A stretch of DNA of 64,000 nucleotides from an uncultured Verrucomicrobia subdivision 3 bacterium (GTDB lineage: Bacteria; Verrucomicrobiota; Verrucomicrobiia; Limisphaerales; UBA11358), in NCBI GenBank assembly GCA_903850425.1, contig CAINLR010000116.1:1-64000 (forward strand), read 5' to 3'. The notes below the pieces were generated by a model. It ran no database searches and was not told the DNA's origin. It saw nothing but the letters and a program-made list of their open reading frames with translations. This document shows positions 23,886 through 33,433 of this stretch, piece after piece (the first letter of the stretch is position 1; each line of letters opens with the position of its first letter). The position numbers and the translations under genes are program-made.

Positions 23886-24890
23886 TTAGTTGAAGATCGG
23901 CACTCCACTCGGCAGTGGATTCAAATAGAGCAATCGCTGGCAGCGCTCGCCGCGCATTGCCTGCGGCAACCGCGACAAGCGCACCGCCGTCAACGCGCCT
24001 CGATCCGCGCCCAGCGTGATCAAAACCGTTTTGATTGGCTCTATACGTCGGTCCCAATCGGACTTGCTGGTTGCGTCCAGTCTCGCCAGCGCGTGAATCG
24101 AGCGCCCGCCCGACTCGCAGATGCACGCAATCCTCAGCGGCATTTGCACCAGACATCGCAGCCAGTCCTCGGCGTCGGCCTCATCGCTCTCCAGCACGGC
24201 ATAGCGGAACGCCGTCACCGCCTCCTCAGACCGCCGGGACAAGTTTCCATCGCAGCGCGGATTCGGAAAATAGCCACCGCTCACCGGTTGCGGCAGAAAC
24301 CACACCCCATCTTTTCCGGCCGGCAAATGACGTTGCTGGATCGCATCGCTCCGGTCGGCGTCCCACAAAAACTGTCCCTGGGATTTAATCTCCGAGAAAA
24401 CCACCACTTTTTCCCCTGAGCGGGGCGGATAAAGATGCCGTAGCACACTCGCGGAATCGTGTCGAGCCACCGGCATCGGTGACCGCTCTGTCAGAAACCG
24501 GACGACATCGTGGATCTCCGCCACCTTGTTCGCGACCCGCCGCAGCACCTCCGGCCGGAACCTCGGTTTCGGTGGTGGCGGTGGCAACGGCTTCGGCGGC
24601 CTCGCGCTGCCAGCGCCCGCCCCGTCATCCAGCAAATGCCCGCGTGGCGTCTGGTGTGCCGCGTGCGCTGCCGACTTGATCTTGTGCCTAAGTTCGCCCT
24701 CGCTCCACAGCGGCGAACAGCGCTGATTGTATTCGCGCAGCAGCGTCAACGCCTCGGCCTCATCGAGCCCGAACCCATGCACCAGCGTCGTCGCGACTAG
24801 GAACGTGGCGTTGTGGCCGTTCTGGCCGCTGACTGCTGCCGGACACTTGGCGACATAACGCCGAGCGCGTTCGATTGGAGAAATCTTCAT
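23886..24890 (-). CDS. primase-like protein of a mobile element
   Basis: A 334-residue protein. Residues 1-75 (RARRYVAKCPAAVSGQNGHNATF, then LLREYNQRCSPLWSEGELRHKI) match the PriCT-like helical domain found in phage and plasmid primases and DUF3987-type proteins. A Pro-rich linker (PPKPLPPPPPKPRF) follows. The C-terminal part contains ACICESGGRSIHALARLDA, a strand resembling the catalytic region of small archaeal/eukaryotic-type (AEP) primases. It lies directly before the RepA-like ATPase, 6 bp away, fitting a helicase-primase pair. I chose the ATG at 24890; an upstream in-frame start adds 12 residues. Confidence 0.7.
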   Translation of the reverse strand: MKISPIERARRYVAKCPAAVSGQNGHNATFLVATTLVHGFGLDEAEALTLLREYNQRCSPLWSEGELRHKIKSAAHAAHQTPRGHLLDDGAGAGSARPPKPLPPPPPKPRFRPEVLRRVANKVAEIHDVVRFLTERSPMPVARHDSASVLRHLYPPRSGEKVVVFSEIKSQGQFLWDADRSDAIQQRHLPAGKDGVWFLPQPVSGGYFPNPRCDGNLSRRSEEAVTAFRYAVLESDEADAEDWLRCLVQMPLRIACICESGGRSIHALARLDATSKSDWDRRIEPIKTVLITLGADRGALTAVRLSRLPQAMRGERCQRLLYLNPLPSGVPIFN

Positions 24891-24926
24891 AAGTTTATCA
24901 ACGGGGAAGGTGAATTCTCCATGCAC

Positions 24927-25181
24927 TTATTTCCGCCCGGCAGCTTTGGCGTCGAAGTGGGCTTTTACAATAATTGGGTCGAAAAAAACTCGACGGCCAA
25001 TTTTTACAAAAGGCAGCGTTCTGGCCTTTTGTTGGTCTCTCAGCCAGCGTAGGCTTGGACGTCTGGTTTCATCGAAAAGTATTTCGAGAAGTTTGTTGGC
25101 GTCAACATAGCGTGTCGCTAATTGACCCAGTTGCTCGGCAAGTGATTTAGTTTCATTTTTCACAAGGGGACGATCGAGCAT
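24927..25181 (-). CDS. helix-turn-helix DNA-binding protein (AlpA/Xis-like)
   Basis: An 84-residue protein. The core RYVDANKLLEILFDETRRPSLRWLRDQQKARTLPFVKIGRRVFFDPIIV has the layout of small excisionase-type (MerR-like winged helix) proteins: a turn-forming segment, a tryptophan-containing recognition helix, and the PFVKIGRRVFF wing. These bind DNA and control excision or replication-gene expression. It lies immediately upstream of the primase-like gene, on the same strand. An in-frame TTG at 25223 is an alternative start. The neighbouring integrase makes an excision role likely. Confidence 0.75.
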   Translation of the reverse strand: MLDRPLVKNETKSLAEQLGQLATRYVDANKLLEILFDETRRPSLRWLRDQQKARTLPFVKIGRRVFFDPIIVKAHFDAKAAGRK

Positions 25182-25268
25182 CCCCGTTGCGACGCATCTT
25201 GGGGTCTCCCTTCGCAACGACAAATAACCAATGTTTACAGGCCAATCAGTCCGACTGAAACATCGGGA

Positions 25269-26282
25269 TTATTTTTTGGTGGTTGAGTTGCGTTGTCTGC
25301 CAGCCCACCAAGCTGAACTGGGAGTGGACTCTATGCTCCGACAGTTCATCCCTGCCAATGCTGATAATCGGCTCTTCATCAGATGACGCAATTCCCCGAG
25401 AATCCTTTTCTCCCCCACACGTTTTGTAGGGCTGACCAGATGTTGGAATTTCTTAGCCATTGCAGCAGGAGAATTGAACTTTTCTGCAAGCATCAGGTCC
25501 AGCACTCCTGCCCACTCCGCGATGCTTTTGGTTCTGGGAGTCAGATTCTTTAATTGCATGGCTTTTGCGCCCCAGCGAGGCAAAACGAAAAGATGGCCGC
25601 CAGCCTTGTAAGACTGGACTTCATCAAGCAACTTCATTATCAAAACTCCAAGTTCATCTCCTAGATTGACTTTACGACCTTGAATCGGATGGTCTCTCCC
25701 AACGTCGAGGTCGCGCAAGAATATTGCATCATCTTGATTCAAGGATTTACCGATATCGTCAAAATATTGACAGCGGGATTTCAATACCGGCCAGAACACA
25801 CTCGTCCGAGCTACGGGTTTAATAAAATGCAAATGGGTCTTTCGCAATCCACTCAACCAATAGGAAGCATCGAGCGTATGACGAGCGAGCAATTCAATCG
25901 CTGGTCGATCTCCATCTGCTGAAAGCCTCTCTAAATGACGCATACATCTTTGGAGGTTAGCTGCTAAAGCTGCTATTTTTGCTGCTTTTTCGCCCCAAGG
26001 GGTGGTGCCGGGCGGAGGGTTAGAACGGTGCCAAGACCCCAGAAATTCCAGTGTGAGATGCAACAGATCACGTTCATCCGAACTAATTGTCTCTGTTTCT
26101 GACCACAACCCACCGGTATTCAGCTTGTTATTTAGTTGTTGAACTAAAGTTGCGCGAGCATTCTCTTGAACTGGCCTGGCGTAATCCACTGCCGCTTGGG
26201 GTGCCTGGGGGGCCTTCTGCAATTTCTTAGTTATAGCATCGGCAGAGACTACGCGTTTCTGCTTTGATGAGGATGATTTCAA
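25269..26282 (-). CDS. hypothetical protein
   Basis: A roughly 337-residue protein I do not recognise. It has a basic N-terminus (KSSSSKQKRVVSADAITKKL), many helical stretches, several His/Leu-rich regions (LLHLTLEFLGSWHR, LERLSADGDRP) and RILGELRHLMKSRL near the end. No membrane segment is seen. The start is uncertain: TTG at 26282 has an AGG six bases upstream, while the first in-frame start (GTG at 26348) lies inside the integrase fragment. It is sandwiched between the Xis-like gene and the integrase remnant, so it is cargo or maintenance of the element. Confidence 0.55.
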   Translation of the reverse strand: MKSSSSKQKRVVSADAITKKLQKAPQAPQAAVDYARPVQENARATLVQQLNNKLNTGGLWSETETISSDERDLLHLTLEFLGSWHRSNPPPGTTPWGEKAAKIAALAANLQRCMRHLERLSADGDRPAIELLARHTLDASYWLSGLRKTHLHFIKPVARTSVFWPVLKSRCQYFDDIGKSLNQDDAIFLRDLDVGRDHPIQGRKVNLGDELGVLIMKLLDEVQSYKAGGHLFVLPRWGAKAMQLKNLTPRTKSIAEWAGVLDLMLAEKFNSPAAMAKKFQHLVSPTKRVGEKRILGELRHLMKSRLSALAGMNCRSIESTPSSAWWAGRQRNSTTKK

Positions 26283-26293
26283 ATGATGACCTG

Positions 26294-26482
26294 TTATGTT
26301 GGATGTTGTTCCGGCGTTGCTGGCCAATTCGGCGCGATAGCAAACCACTCCGCCGCCGCCGCCGCCGGCCGCATCCTCTTCAAGTAGTTCGTGCGGATCA
26401 CCTGAGGGCTGTTGCCCGCCTCATCCGCCACGCGCGAAACGTCGGCGCACTCGGCCACGCGAGCGAAGATGCTGGCACTCAT
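26294..26482 (-). pseudogene. C-terminal fragment of a second tyrosine recombinase
   Basis: The 62-residue frame reads ADVSRVADEAGNSPQVIRTNYL, then RPAAAAAEWFAI. This parallels the end of the adjacent intact integrase (ADIARVADEAGNSVEVIKGNYL, then KPAEAARWFAI), including the nucleophilic Tyr. Only the last 60 residues are present. It directly follows the intact gene, its start overlapping that stop by 4 bp. It looks like a remnant of a related recombinase from an earlier or tandem insertion. Confidence 0.75.
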
Positions 26483-27720
26483 TTGACCCCCTTGCGTGGC
26501 GGCACAATCGCGAACCAGCGGGCGGCCTCGGCCGGCTTGATGACCTTGAGATAATTTCCTTTGATGACTTCCACGCTATTACCAGCCTCGTCGGCCACGC
26601 GCGCAATGTCTGCGGATTCGGCTTTGCGATAGCTGATGTAGCTGTGGCGCAGTGCATTTTTCTTCCACTTCAAGCCCGCCTTTTCGGCCACCTTCGGCAG
26701 TTGCATCCAGATGTTGGCAAACTCGCAAATCGGTCCCGCCTCCCGCCGGTGTTTCAATAGCCATTTTTTGAGGTTGTCCTTCACCGGCACCATCCGTCCC
26801 ACCTTGGTCTTGGCGTTGTCGGCATAAATGGAAATAAACGATTCCCCGTCTTCCAGCGCCACGTCCTTCCAATCCAGACGGGCAATTTCTTCATGCCGGA
26901 TCCCGGCAAATCCGTTGATGGCCAGAAATGGCACAAGGCGGCTGTCTGCCGCCGCCAAGATTTTCCTGAACTCATCGGGGGTGTAAATCTCGATGGTGCC
27001 GCGTTTCGCCGCCGAATACTTGCGCGCGTGCTCCAGCCAATCGGTGCCTTTCGCCAGATAGCCCCGGGCCACGCAGAAACGGTTAAAGTAGCCGATGATG
27101 TCCCGATAGTTGCGCTTGCTCTTCTCGGACATCGCCCCGCCCTTGAGCTTGGTCAGCTTCGCCAGCCATTCATCCACGGCGACCGGTTGCACGTCCTCCA
27201 CGTTCTCGTGGAAGTCCGCCACGAACCGGCCCAGCAGAACCGCAAGTTGGTGCATCCGGCTTTCGTCCACATTGGCCCGGTCCCGCTCCTTCAATTCCTC
27301 CACAGCCGCCGCGACTGAAATTTTGGTCAAATTCACCGCATGATGCTTCAGCCAGAACCGGCAGGCATCTTGAATGGACGTGCGATTTTGCAACAAGTTG
27401 ATCGCCTCCACATATTCCTTCGCCACGTCGTCTATCTCATTTTCTATCCCTTGCAGCACAGCCCGGGCGCGGGTGTAGGCGTGGGCATCGCTGGATGTAA
27501 GATTAAGAACTTCAGCCTGGCCGGCGGCAATTTTGTCCACGGCGGCATCTGCGGCTTTGCGGGCATCAGCCAGCGTCGAGCGCCAGACCAGCTTTCGCTG
27601 CCCATTTGCGCGATAATCCAGCACAAAACGGGTGACGCCATTTTTGAGGGTGGGGCGAATGCGGACAACGATGCCGCTTTTCTTGAACTCCGTAACGTCT
27701 TTTGATTCGTTGTCTTTCAT
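26479..27720 (-). CDS. tyrosine recombinase beside tRNA-Ser (island integrase)
   Basis: A 413-residue integrase. Catalytic elements are Arg in FAGIRHEEIARLDW, the NALRHSYISYR box (the usual HxxR position begins with Asn), and EAGNSVEVIKGNYL with the nucleophilic Tyr. The second catalytic His is replaced by Asn in AGNS, a variant seen in one branch of phage-type integrases. The N-terminal 200 residues form the arm- and core-binding domains. It lies 60 bp from the 3' end of the tRNA-Ser gene, transcribed away from it, as is typical for an integrase that uses the tRNA 3' end as its attachment site. Confidence 0.85.
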   Translation of the reverse strand: MKDNESKDVTEFKKSGIVVRIRPTLKNGVTRFVLDYRANGQRKLVWRSTLADARKAADAAVDKIAAGQAEVLNLTSSDAHAYTRARAVLQGIENEIDDVAKEYVEAINLLQNRTSIQDACRFWLKHHAVNLTKISVAAAVEELKERDRANVDESRMHQLAVLLGRFVADFHENVEDVQPVAVDEWLAKLTKLKGGAMSEKSKRNYRDIIGYFNRFCVARGYLAKGTDWLEHARKYSAAKRGTIEIYTPDEFRKILAAADSRLVPFLAINGFAGIRHEEIARLDWKDVALEDGESFISIYADNAKTKVGRMVPVKDNLKKWLLKHRREAGPICEFANIWMQLPKVAEKAGLKWKKNALRHSYISYRKAESADIARVADEAGNSVEVIKGNYLKVIKPAEAARWFAIVPPRKGVK

Positions 27721-27780
27721 CTATCCGCACGATAGACTGCGGATAGATATTTGTCAAACCATCAAAAAACCAAGGAAAAG

Positions 27781-27868
27781 TGGCGGAGAGAGTGAGATTT
27801 GAACTCACGGTAGTGTTACCTACGCACGCTTTCCAGGCGTGTGCCTTAAACCACTCAGCCATCTCTCC
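27781..27868 (-). tRNA. tRNA-Ser (GGA anticodon)
   Basis: The minus strand starts GGAGAGATGGCTGAGTGG. It has the long variable arm of class II tRNAs, an anticodon loop CTGGAAA (GGA) in a CACGC/GCGTG stem, the GTTCAAATC T-loop and an encoded CCA end (27781-27783). The acceptor stem GGAGAGA pairs with TCTCTCC. It marks the probable right edge of the accessory region. Confidence 0.95.
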
Positions 27869-27931
27869 ACCCAAGGCGTTAATGTGACCGAGGGCGGAAC
27901 GTTTTTCAATTCAAAACTCCCGCAATTTCGG

Positions 27932-30202
27932 CTACCCGCTCAAGATGCCGCCCTGGCTGGCGTTGGTGACGAGCTTTTGATAACGCGCCAGCCAGCCGGT
28001 GACATGCCGCATCTTCACGGGCACAAAGGTTTTCTTTCGTTCGGCCAACTCCGTTTCGGAAACAAAGATGTCTATCTTCCGATTCGGAAAATCAATCCGC
28101 AGCCGGTCGCCTGGTTGCAGCAGGCCAATCGGCCCGCCTTCCGCCGCTTCCGGCGAAACGTGGCCGATGCACGCGCCCGCCGTGCCGCCGCTGAAACGGC
28201 CGTCGGTGACGAGCGCCACTTTGTCGCCGAGGCCCATGCCGACGATGTAGCTGGTGGGCGAGAGCATTTCCTGCATGCCGGGACCGCCGCGCGGGCCTTC
28301 GTTGCGGATGACCACCACGTCGCCCGCTTTCACTTTGCCAGCGAGAATGCCGGCGCAGGCGTCGTCCTGGCTTTCAAAAATCACGCATGGGCCTTCGAAC
28401 ACAAACGCCGGGCCGCAGTTTTCCTTGAACGCCTTGCTGATGCCGGCGGTTTTCACCACGCTGCCTTCGGGCGCAAGCTGGCCGTAGAGAATCGCCAGTC
28501 CGCCGTCCGGCGTGTGCGCGCGTTCCTGCGTGCGGATGCAATCATTCGCATCGAAGCGGAACGACGGGTCGTAAGGCATCAGGCCGCTCGGCTGAACTTT
28601 GGCGAGATGCTTCGCGTCGGTGATAAATTCCGCGCGGACGATCAAACCTTTCTTCAAATGCTTCGCGCGCACCATCGCGAACTTCGTCTTGGTGCCACCC
28701 TTGACGTATTGCCACATCAGCAACACCGGCAGCTTGCGAAACTCGCCGAGTTCGGCGCGAACCAAACCTTTCGCATCCTGCATTTGCTTTTCGATGACGA
28801 CGCGCAACTGATCGTGGCCGGCCAGTGCGCTGCCGTCGGGCATTTTCACTTTGATCTTCGCGTCGTAAATCGCGAGTTGCGCCTCGACGTCGCCGGCATT
28901 CCACGCGGCGGCGTCACGCCAGAACGCGATGGCCAGCGGATCGGCGGGATAAAACAGCATCGGCTTGGGCGCGAGATTGCCGCTGGCCGTGCGCCCGGCC
29001 ACGCCCAGCTTGTCGTTCGGATCCACCACGATGGCCGAGGCGCCGGAGACGCGGACGGTTTTCGCGAGCGTCAAACACTTTTCCGAGCGCACGTCCCATT
29101 CGTCAATGTTCTCACCGAGCGTTTTGCCGGTGACCGTTTTCGTGTTCACGTTCAGCATGCCCTGGCGTTTCAACTCGCCGAGAATCGTGTGAATGCCGCC
29201 AGCGCGATGCACGTCCTGAATGTGGTAATCCGACGACGGCGAGACTTTGCAGATGCACGGAATGCGCCGCGAAATCTCGTCAATGCGCTTGATGTCGTAG
29301 GGAATGCCGGCCTCGCGCGCGATGGCGAGCGTGTGGAGGATGGTGTTGGTCGAGCCGCCCATCGCCACGTCGAGCATGATGGCGTTGTCGAAGGCTTCGA
29401 CGGTGGCGATGTCGCGCGGCTTTAAATCCTTTTTCACTAGCGCAACAATGGCTTCCGCAGCGCGCTGGTAAAGCGCCTCGCGTTCCTTGGACACGGCGAG
29501 AATGGTGCCGTTGCCGGGCAGCGCCATGCCGAGCGCCTCACACAGGCAGTTCATCGAGTTCGCCGTGAACATGCCGGAGCACGAGCCGCACGTCGGACAC
29601 GCGGTTTGTTCCAACTTGGTCAACTGGGCCTCCGTGATCTTGCCAGCCTGCAATTCGCCGACGCCCTTGAACACGGAAATCAAATCCGATTTGCCTGTCG
29701 CCGGCTGGAGATATTGCGCCAGATCGTCGTGCGTGGCCTGCTGTTCGGAGATGCCCGCCGCCATCGGCCCGCCGCTGACGAACACCGTGGGAATGTTGCA
29801 GCGCATCGCGCCCATCAACATGCCGGGAACAATCTTGTCGCAGTTCGGAATGCACACCATGCCGTCGAAGCAATGCGCGTTGATGACCGTTTCCACGCAG
29901 TCGGCGATCAGCTCGCGCGACGGCAGCGAATACAACATTCCCGAATGGCCCATCGCGATGCCGTCATCCACGCCGATGGTGTTGAAGATAAAGGGCACGC
30001 CGCCCGCCTCGCGCACGAGGCGTTTGACCAGCGCGCCGACCTCATTCAAATGCGCGTGGCCGGGGATGCAGTCAATGTAGCTGTTGCAGATGGCGATGAA
30101 CGGCTTGGCCCAATCGGCCTCGGATTCGATGGAGCCGGTGGCGCGCAGCAGCGAACGATGCGGCGCGCGTTCAAAACCTTGCTTGATGATGTCGGAACGC
30201 AT
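27932..30202 (-). CDS. ilvD: dihydroxy-acid dehydratase with an inserted NTF2-like domain
   Basis: A 756-residue protein catalysing the dehydration step of branched-chain amino-acid synthesis in the cytoplasm. Iron-sulphur ligand motifs are PNCDK (Cys121) and [16 protein letters not shown] (202-217). The late TDGRFSGGT holds the catalytic Ser (about 671). Ordinary IlvD proteins are about 560-620 residues. The extra length is an in-frame block, roughly residues 375-556, between GENIDEWDV and [14 protein letters not shown]. Its [16 protein letters not shown] and [12 protein letters not shown] stretches look like an NTF2/SnoaL-type fold. The gene is otherwise complete. I see no leader peptide or riboswitch upstream. 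Confidence 0.9.
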   Translation of the reverse strand: MRSDIIKQGFERAPHRSLLRATGSIESEADWAKPFIAICNSYIDCIPGHAHLNEVGALVKRLVREAGGVPFIFNTIGVDDGIAMGHSGMLYSLPSRELIADCVETVINAHCFDGMVCIPNCDKIVPGMLMGAMRCNIPTVFVSGGPMAAGISEQQATHDDLAQYLQPATGKSDLISVFKGVGELQAGKITEAQLTKLEQTACPTCGSCSGMFTANSMNCLCEALGMALPGNGTILAVSKEREALYQRAAEAIVALVKKDLKPRDIATVEAFDNAIMLDVAMGGSTNTILHTLAIAREAGIPYDIKRIDEISRRIPCICKVSPSSDYHIQDVHRAGGIHTILGELKRQGMLNVNTKTVTGKTLGENIDEWDVRSEKCLTLAKTVRVSGASAIVVDPNDKLGVAGRTASGNLAPKPMLFYPADPLAIAFWRDAAAWNAGDVEAQLAIYDAKIKVKMPDGSALAGHDQLRVVIEKQMQDAKGLVRAELGEFRKLPVLLMWQYVKGGTKTKFAMVRAKHLKKGLIVRAEFITDAKHLAKVQPSGLMPYDPSFRFDANDCIRTQERAHTPDGGLAILYGQLAPEGSVVKTAGISKAFKENCGPAFVFEGPCVIFESQDDACAGILAGKVKAGDVVVIRNEGPRGGPGMQEMLSPTSYIVGMGLGDKVALVTDGRFSGGTAGACIGHVSPEAAEGGPIGLLQPGDRLRIDFPNRKIDIFVSETELAERKKTFVPVKMRHVTGWLARYQKLVTNASQGGILSG

Positions 30203-30375
30203 GATAAAAATGTCGTGTAATGATGATACAACCGTAATCTACCCCGTGGCGGCGGACCTGTCACGCAATTGTCGGCACCGCCCGCAACGGTGCAAAGTAT
30301 TCCAACGAAGCTTGGGCTTTGACGAACATTGGACGACCAAGCTCCGCACTTGACGGAGCCAACGGGCGGCCCCAG

Positions 30376-30430
30376 CAATGAGCAACCGCGCTGTGCTGGC
30401 CCGCCGTCCGCATCACGAGCGCCCTGCTCG
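30376..30430. repeat. GC-rich intergenic repeat, copy C (weak)
   Basis: The AATGAGCAAC start and later CCGCCGTCCGCATCACGAG sequence loosely match copy B at 16421. It sits in the 363-bp interval 30,203-30,565 between divergent ilvD and rapA, which otherwise shows no gene and no promoter I can point to with confidence. Confidence 0.35.
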
Positions 30431-30565
30431 CCCCGAAAACGCAAGCCGACGGGCGCAATTCAGGTCGCGGCGCGACCTGGACAGCGACTGTGCTGGTTGA
30501 CGAGACGCCCGAGACCGGGATTGCATTTGCCGCGTAAAACTCGCATAAAGCCCGCCGCCATTTTC

Positions 30566-33433
30566 ATGAGCTCATTATTTATTCCAGGTCAGCGGTGGAT
30601 CAGCGAGGCGGAGCCGGAGCTGGGTTTGGGCACGGTGGTGCAGGCTGGCAGCGGGCGGGTGCTGGTCGCGTTCAAGGCGGCCGGCGAGACGCGCACTTAT
30701 GCGATGGACCAGTCGCCGCTCAAGCGGGTGCGCTTTCGCGCCGGCGACAAAATCCGCACCCAGGCGGACGCGGAGTTCCTCGTCCGGCAAGTGGTGGAGC
30801 AGCAAGGATTGCTGACCTACGTTGGCGAACAGCAAGAGTTGCCCGAAGCCCAGGTGAGCGATCGCGTCAGCTTGCAAGGACCGCAGGCGCGGTTGCTGGC
30901 CGGGCGATTCGACGCCTCCGAGACGTTTGCGCTGCGTCGCCGCACGCTGGAATTGCTGCACCGCGCGCGGCGCTCGCCGGTGCGTGGATTTGTCGGCGGG
31001 CGCATTGATTTGATTCCGCATCAGCTTTACATCGCGCAGGAAGTCGCCCATCGCCACGCCCCGCGCGTGCTGCTCTCGGACGAAGTGGGACTGGGGAAAA
31101 CCATCGAGGCCTGTTTGATTTTGCATCGCCTGCGGCTGAGCGGACGGGCGAATCGCATCCTGGTGCTGGTGCCGGAATCGCTGGTGCATCAGTGGTTCGT
31201 GGAGCTGCTGCGCCGCTTCAATGTGTGGCTGAATATTTTTGACGAAGCGCGCTGCGCGTCCATTGAGGCCGGCGAGCCGGGGGCGAATCCGTTTCTGGAT
31301 GATCAGCTGGTGATCACGAGCATCCATTTTCTGGCGGCAGATGCGCGGCGCGCGGCGCAGGCGGTGGCGGCGGGCTGGGATATTTTGGTGGTGGATGAAG
31401 CGCATCATCTGGAATGGTCCGAGGCCGCGCCGAGCCGGGAGTATCAAGTGGTGGAAGAACTCAGTCGCAAGGCCGACGGCTTGCTGTTGCTGACGGCCAC
31501 GCCGGAGCAGCTCGGCGTGGAAAGCCATTTTGCGCGCCTGCGCTTGCTCGACCCGGATCGCTATCGCGATCTCGCCTCGTTCCAGGCCGAGTCGAAGGAT
31601 TACCAAGCCACCGCCGGAGTCGCGGAGAAGTTGCGGGCCGAGACAACCCTGACACCGAAGGACCTCGCGGTGCTCCGCCGGTTGCTCGCGCACGACGGGC
31701 AGTTGGAATCACGGCTCGCGGAACTGAGCCAAGGCAAGTTGGAAACGCGGTCATCCTTACTTGAAGATCTGCTGGACTTGCACGGCCCCGGCCGCGTGCT
31801 CTTCCGCAACACGCGCGCGGGCATGAAGGGTTTTCCCAAACGCACCTTGCGGCTCGCCCGGTTGGAAGCCGGGGCCGAGGCAGAGCATTGGCTGGATCAA
31901 GTCTCCACCGAATTCGCGGAGGATGCCGGCGACACCAAGTTGCAAACAGCGGCCGATCCAAGCAAAGATCCGCGCGTGCTGTGGCTGGTAAAATTGTTGG
32001 CGCAACTCGAACCGCAAAAAGTCTTGGTGATCGGCCGCAGCGTGGAAAAAGCCGAAGCCTTGGACGCAGCGCTGCGGCGGCACCGGACGATCAAGACGGG
32101 CATTTTCCACGAAGGTCTCACGCTGTTGCAACGGGATCGCAACGCCGCGTGGTTCGCCGAACCGGACGGCGCGCGGCTCTTGATCTGTTCCGAGATCGGC
32201 AGCGAGGGACGCAACTTTCAATTTGTGCAGCACCTCGTCCTCTTTGATTTGCCGCTCAATCCGGAGTTACTCGAACAGCGCATCGGGCGGCTGGATCGGA
32301 TTGGCCAGACGGCCGACATCCAGATTCACGTTCCCTATCTCGCCCACAGCCCGCAGGAGGTTTTGGCGCGCTGGTATCACGAAGGCTTGAACGCCTTTGA
32401 AAGCAATCTCGAAGGCGGCAACGCCTTGCTGCATCAATTTGGCCGGGCCGTTCACGACCTCGCGCTGGAGTATCCGGTGGCCGAGCGCGCCACGGCGGAA
32501 GCGGAGCTGGCCGAGCTTTTGCGCCAGACCAAGAGCGCGCGACTGGCTTTGCGCCGCCACCTCGAACAAGGCCGGGATCGTTTGCTGGAACTCAATTCGT
32601 TCCGGCCCGCCACCGCGCAAAAGATCATCCGCCAGATTCAGGAACAAGACCGGCAGCCGGATTTGGAAAATTATCTGCTCGATGTGTTCGATCATTTCGG
32701 AATTCACCTTGAAGAACTCGCACCGCACACCTGGCAGTTGCATCCGCACGGCATCATTACGGATTCATTTCCCGCCCTGCCCGCCGGAGGTATGATCGCC
32801 ACTTGCGACCGTCGCCGGGCCCTGAGCCGTGAGGACGTGGCTTTCTTGACGTGGGATCATCCCCTGGTGGCCGGCGCGATGGACCTGCTGCTAGGTTCCG
32901 AAACGGGCAACTGCGCGTTCGCCGTGCTGCCGACCGCGACTGATCGCACGTTGTTGTTGGAATTAATCTTCGTGCTGGAAGCCATCGCCGCACCGCAACT
33001 TCATGCGGATCGCTTTCTCCCGCCGACGCCGATGCGCTTGGTCGTCAGCCATAAACTTGCCGATGTCACCGCTGCCTGCGCCGATCCGGCCTGGGAACAA
33101 AAACTGGAAAAAGGTCGGCCTTACAAACTGGTTGAGAATGCCGACATCGCCCACCGGGTGCTGCCAGCGATGTTAACCACCGCGCACAAGCGGGCAGAAA
33201 TCCGGGCCACGACGCTGCGCGAGTCGGCCTTGAAAGAAATGAACCAACTGCTCGGCCACGAGGTGCAACGGCTGCAATCGCTCGCGCTGGTCAACGACCA
33301 TGTGCGACCGCTGGAAATCAAGCTGGCGCAGGCGACCCAGGCCGAGTTGGCCACCACGCTGCAACACGCCCGCCTCCGGCTGGATGCCGTGCGGCTCATT
33401 TGGCGCGGGCCGCCCGAAACTTTGAAGACTTAA
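30566..33433 (+). CDS. rapA: RapA-like SNF2-family helicase
   Basis: A 955-residue protein, close to the usual RapA length (about 970). The N-terminal 110 residues (FIPGQRWISEAEPELGLGTV) look like the Tudor-like NTD that binds RNA polymerase. The ATPase has Walker A DEVGLGKT (172-179), DEAH (277-280), SEIGSEGRNFQ, and motif VI QRIGRLDRIGQ. RapA recycles RNA polymerase after termination using ATP. A longer in-frame start 79 residues upstream lacks RapA-like sequence; the ATG at 30566 is preferred. It is transcribed divergently from ilvD. No unusual residue loss was seen. Confidence 0.9.
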   Translation: MSSLFIPGQRWISEAEPELGLGTVVQAGSGRVLVAFKAAGETRTYAMDQSPLKRVRFRAGDKIRTQADAEFLVRQVVEQQGLLTYVGEQQELPEAQVSDRVSLQGPQARLLAGRFDASETFALRRRTLELLHRARRSPVRGFVGGRIDLIPHQLYIAQEVAHRHAPRVLLSDEVGLGKTIEACLILHRLRLSGRANRILVLVPESLVHQWFVELLRRFNVWLNIFDEARCASIEAGEPGANPFLDDQLVITSIHFLAADARRAAQAVAAGWDILVVDEAHHLEWSEAAPSREYQVVEELSRKADGLLLLTATPEQLGVESHFARLRLLDPDRYRDLASFQAESKDYQATAGVAEKLRAETTLTPKDLAVLRRLLAHDGQLESRLAELSQGKLETRSSLLEDLLDLHGPGRVLFRNTRAGMKGFPKRTLRLARLEAGAEAEHWLDQVSTEFAEDAGDTKLQTAADPSKDPRVLWLVKLLAQLEPQKVLVIGRSVEKAEALDAALRRHRTIKTGIFHEGLTLLQRDRNAAWFAEPDGARLLICSEIGSEGRNFQFVQHLVLFDLPLNPELLEQRIGRLDRIGQTADIQIHVPYLAHSPQEVLARWYHEGLNAFESNLEGGNALLHQFGRAVHDLALEYPVAERATAEAELAELLRQTKSARLALRRHLEQGRDRLLELNSFRPATAQKIIRQIQEQDRQPDLENYLLDVFDHFGIHLEELAPHTWQLHPHGIITDSFPALPAGGMIATCDRRRALSREDVAFLTWDHPLVAGAMDLLLGSETGNCAFAVLPTATDRTLLLELIFVLEAIAAPQLHADRFLPPTPMRLVVSHKLADVTAACADPAWEQKLEKGRPYKLVENADIAHRVLPAMLTTAHKRAEIRATTLRESALKEMNQLLGHEVQRLQSLALVNDHVRPLEIKLAQATQAELATTLQHARLRLDAVRLIWRGPPETLKT

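Noticed and set aside
27839-29425. A 528-residue plus-strand frame
   Set aside because: It is antisense to ilvD and has no domain; its start overlaps the tRNA-Ser gene.
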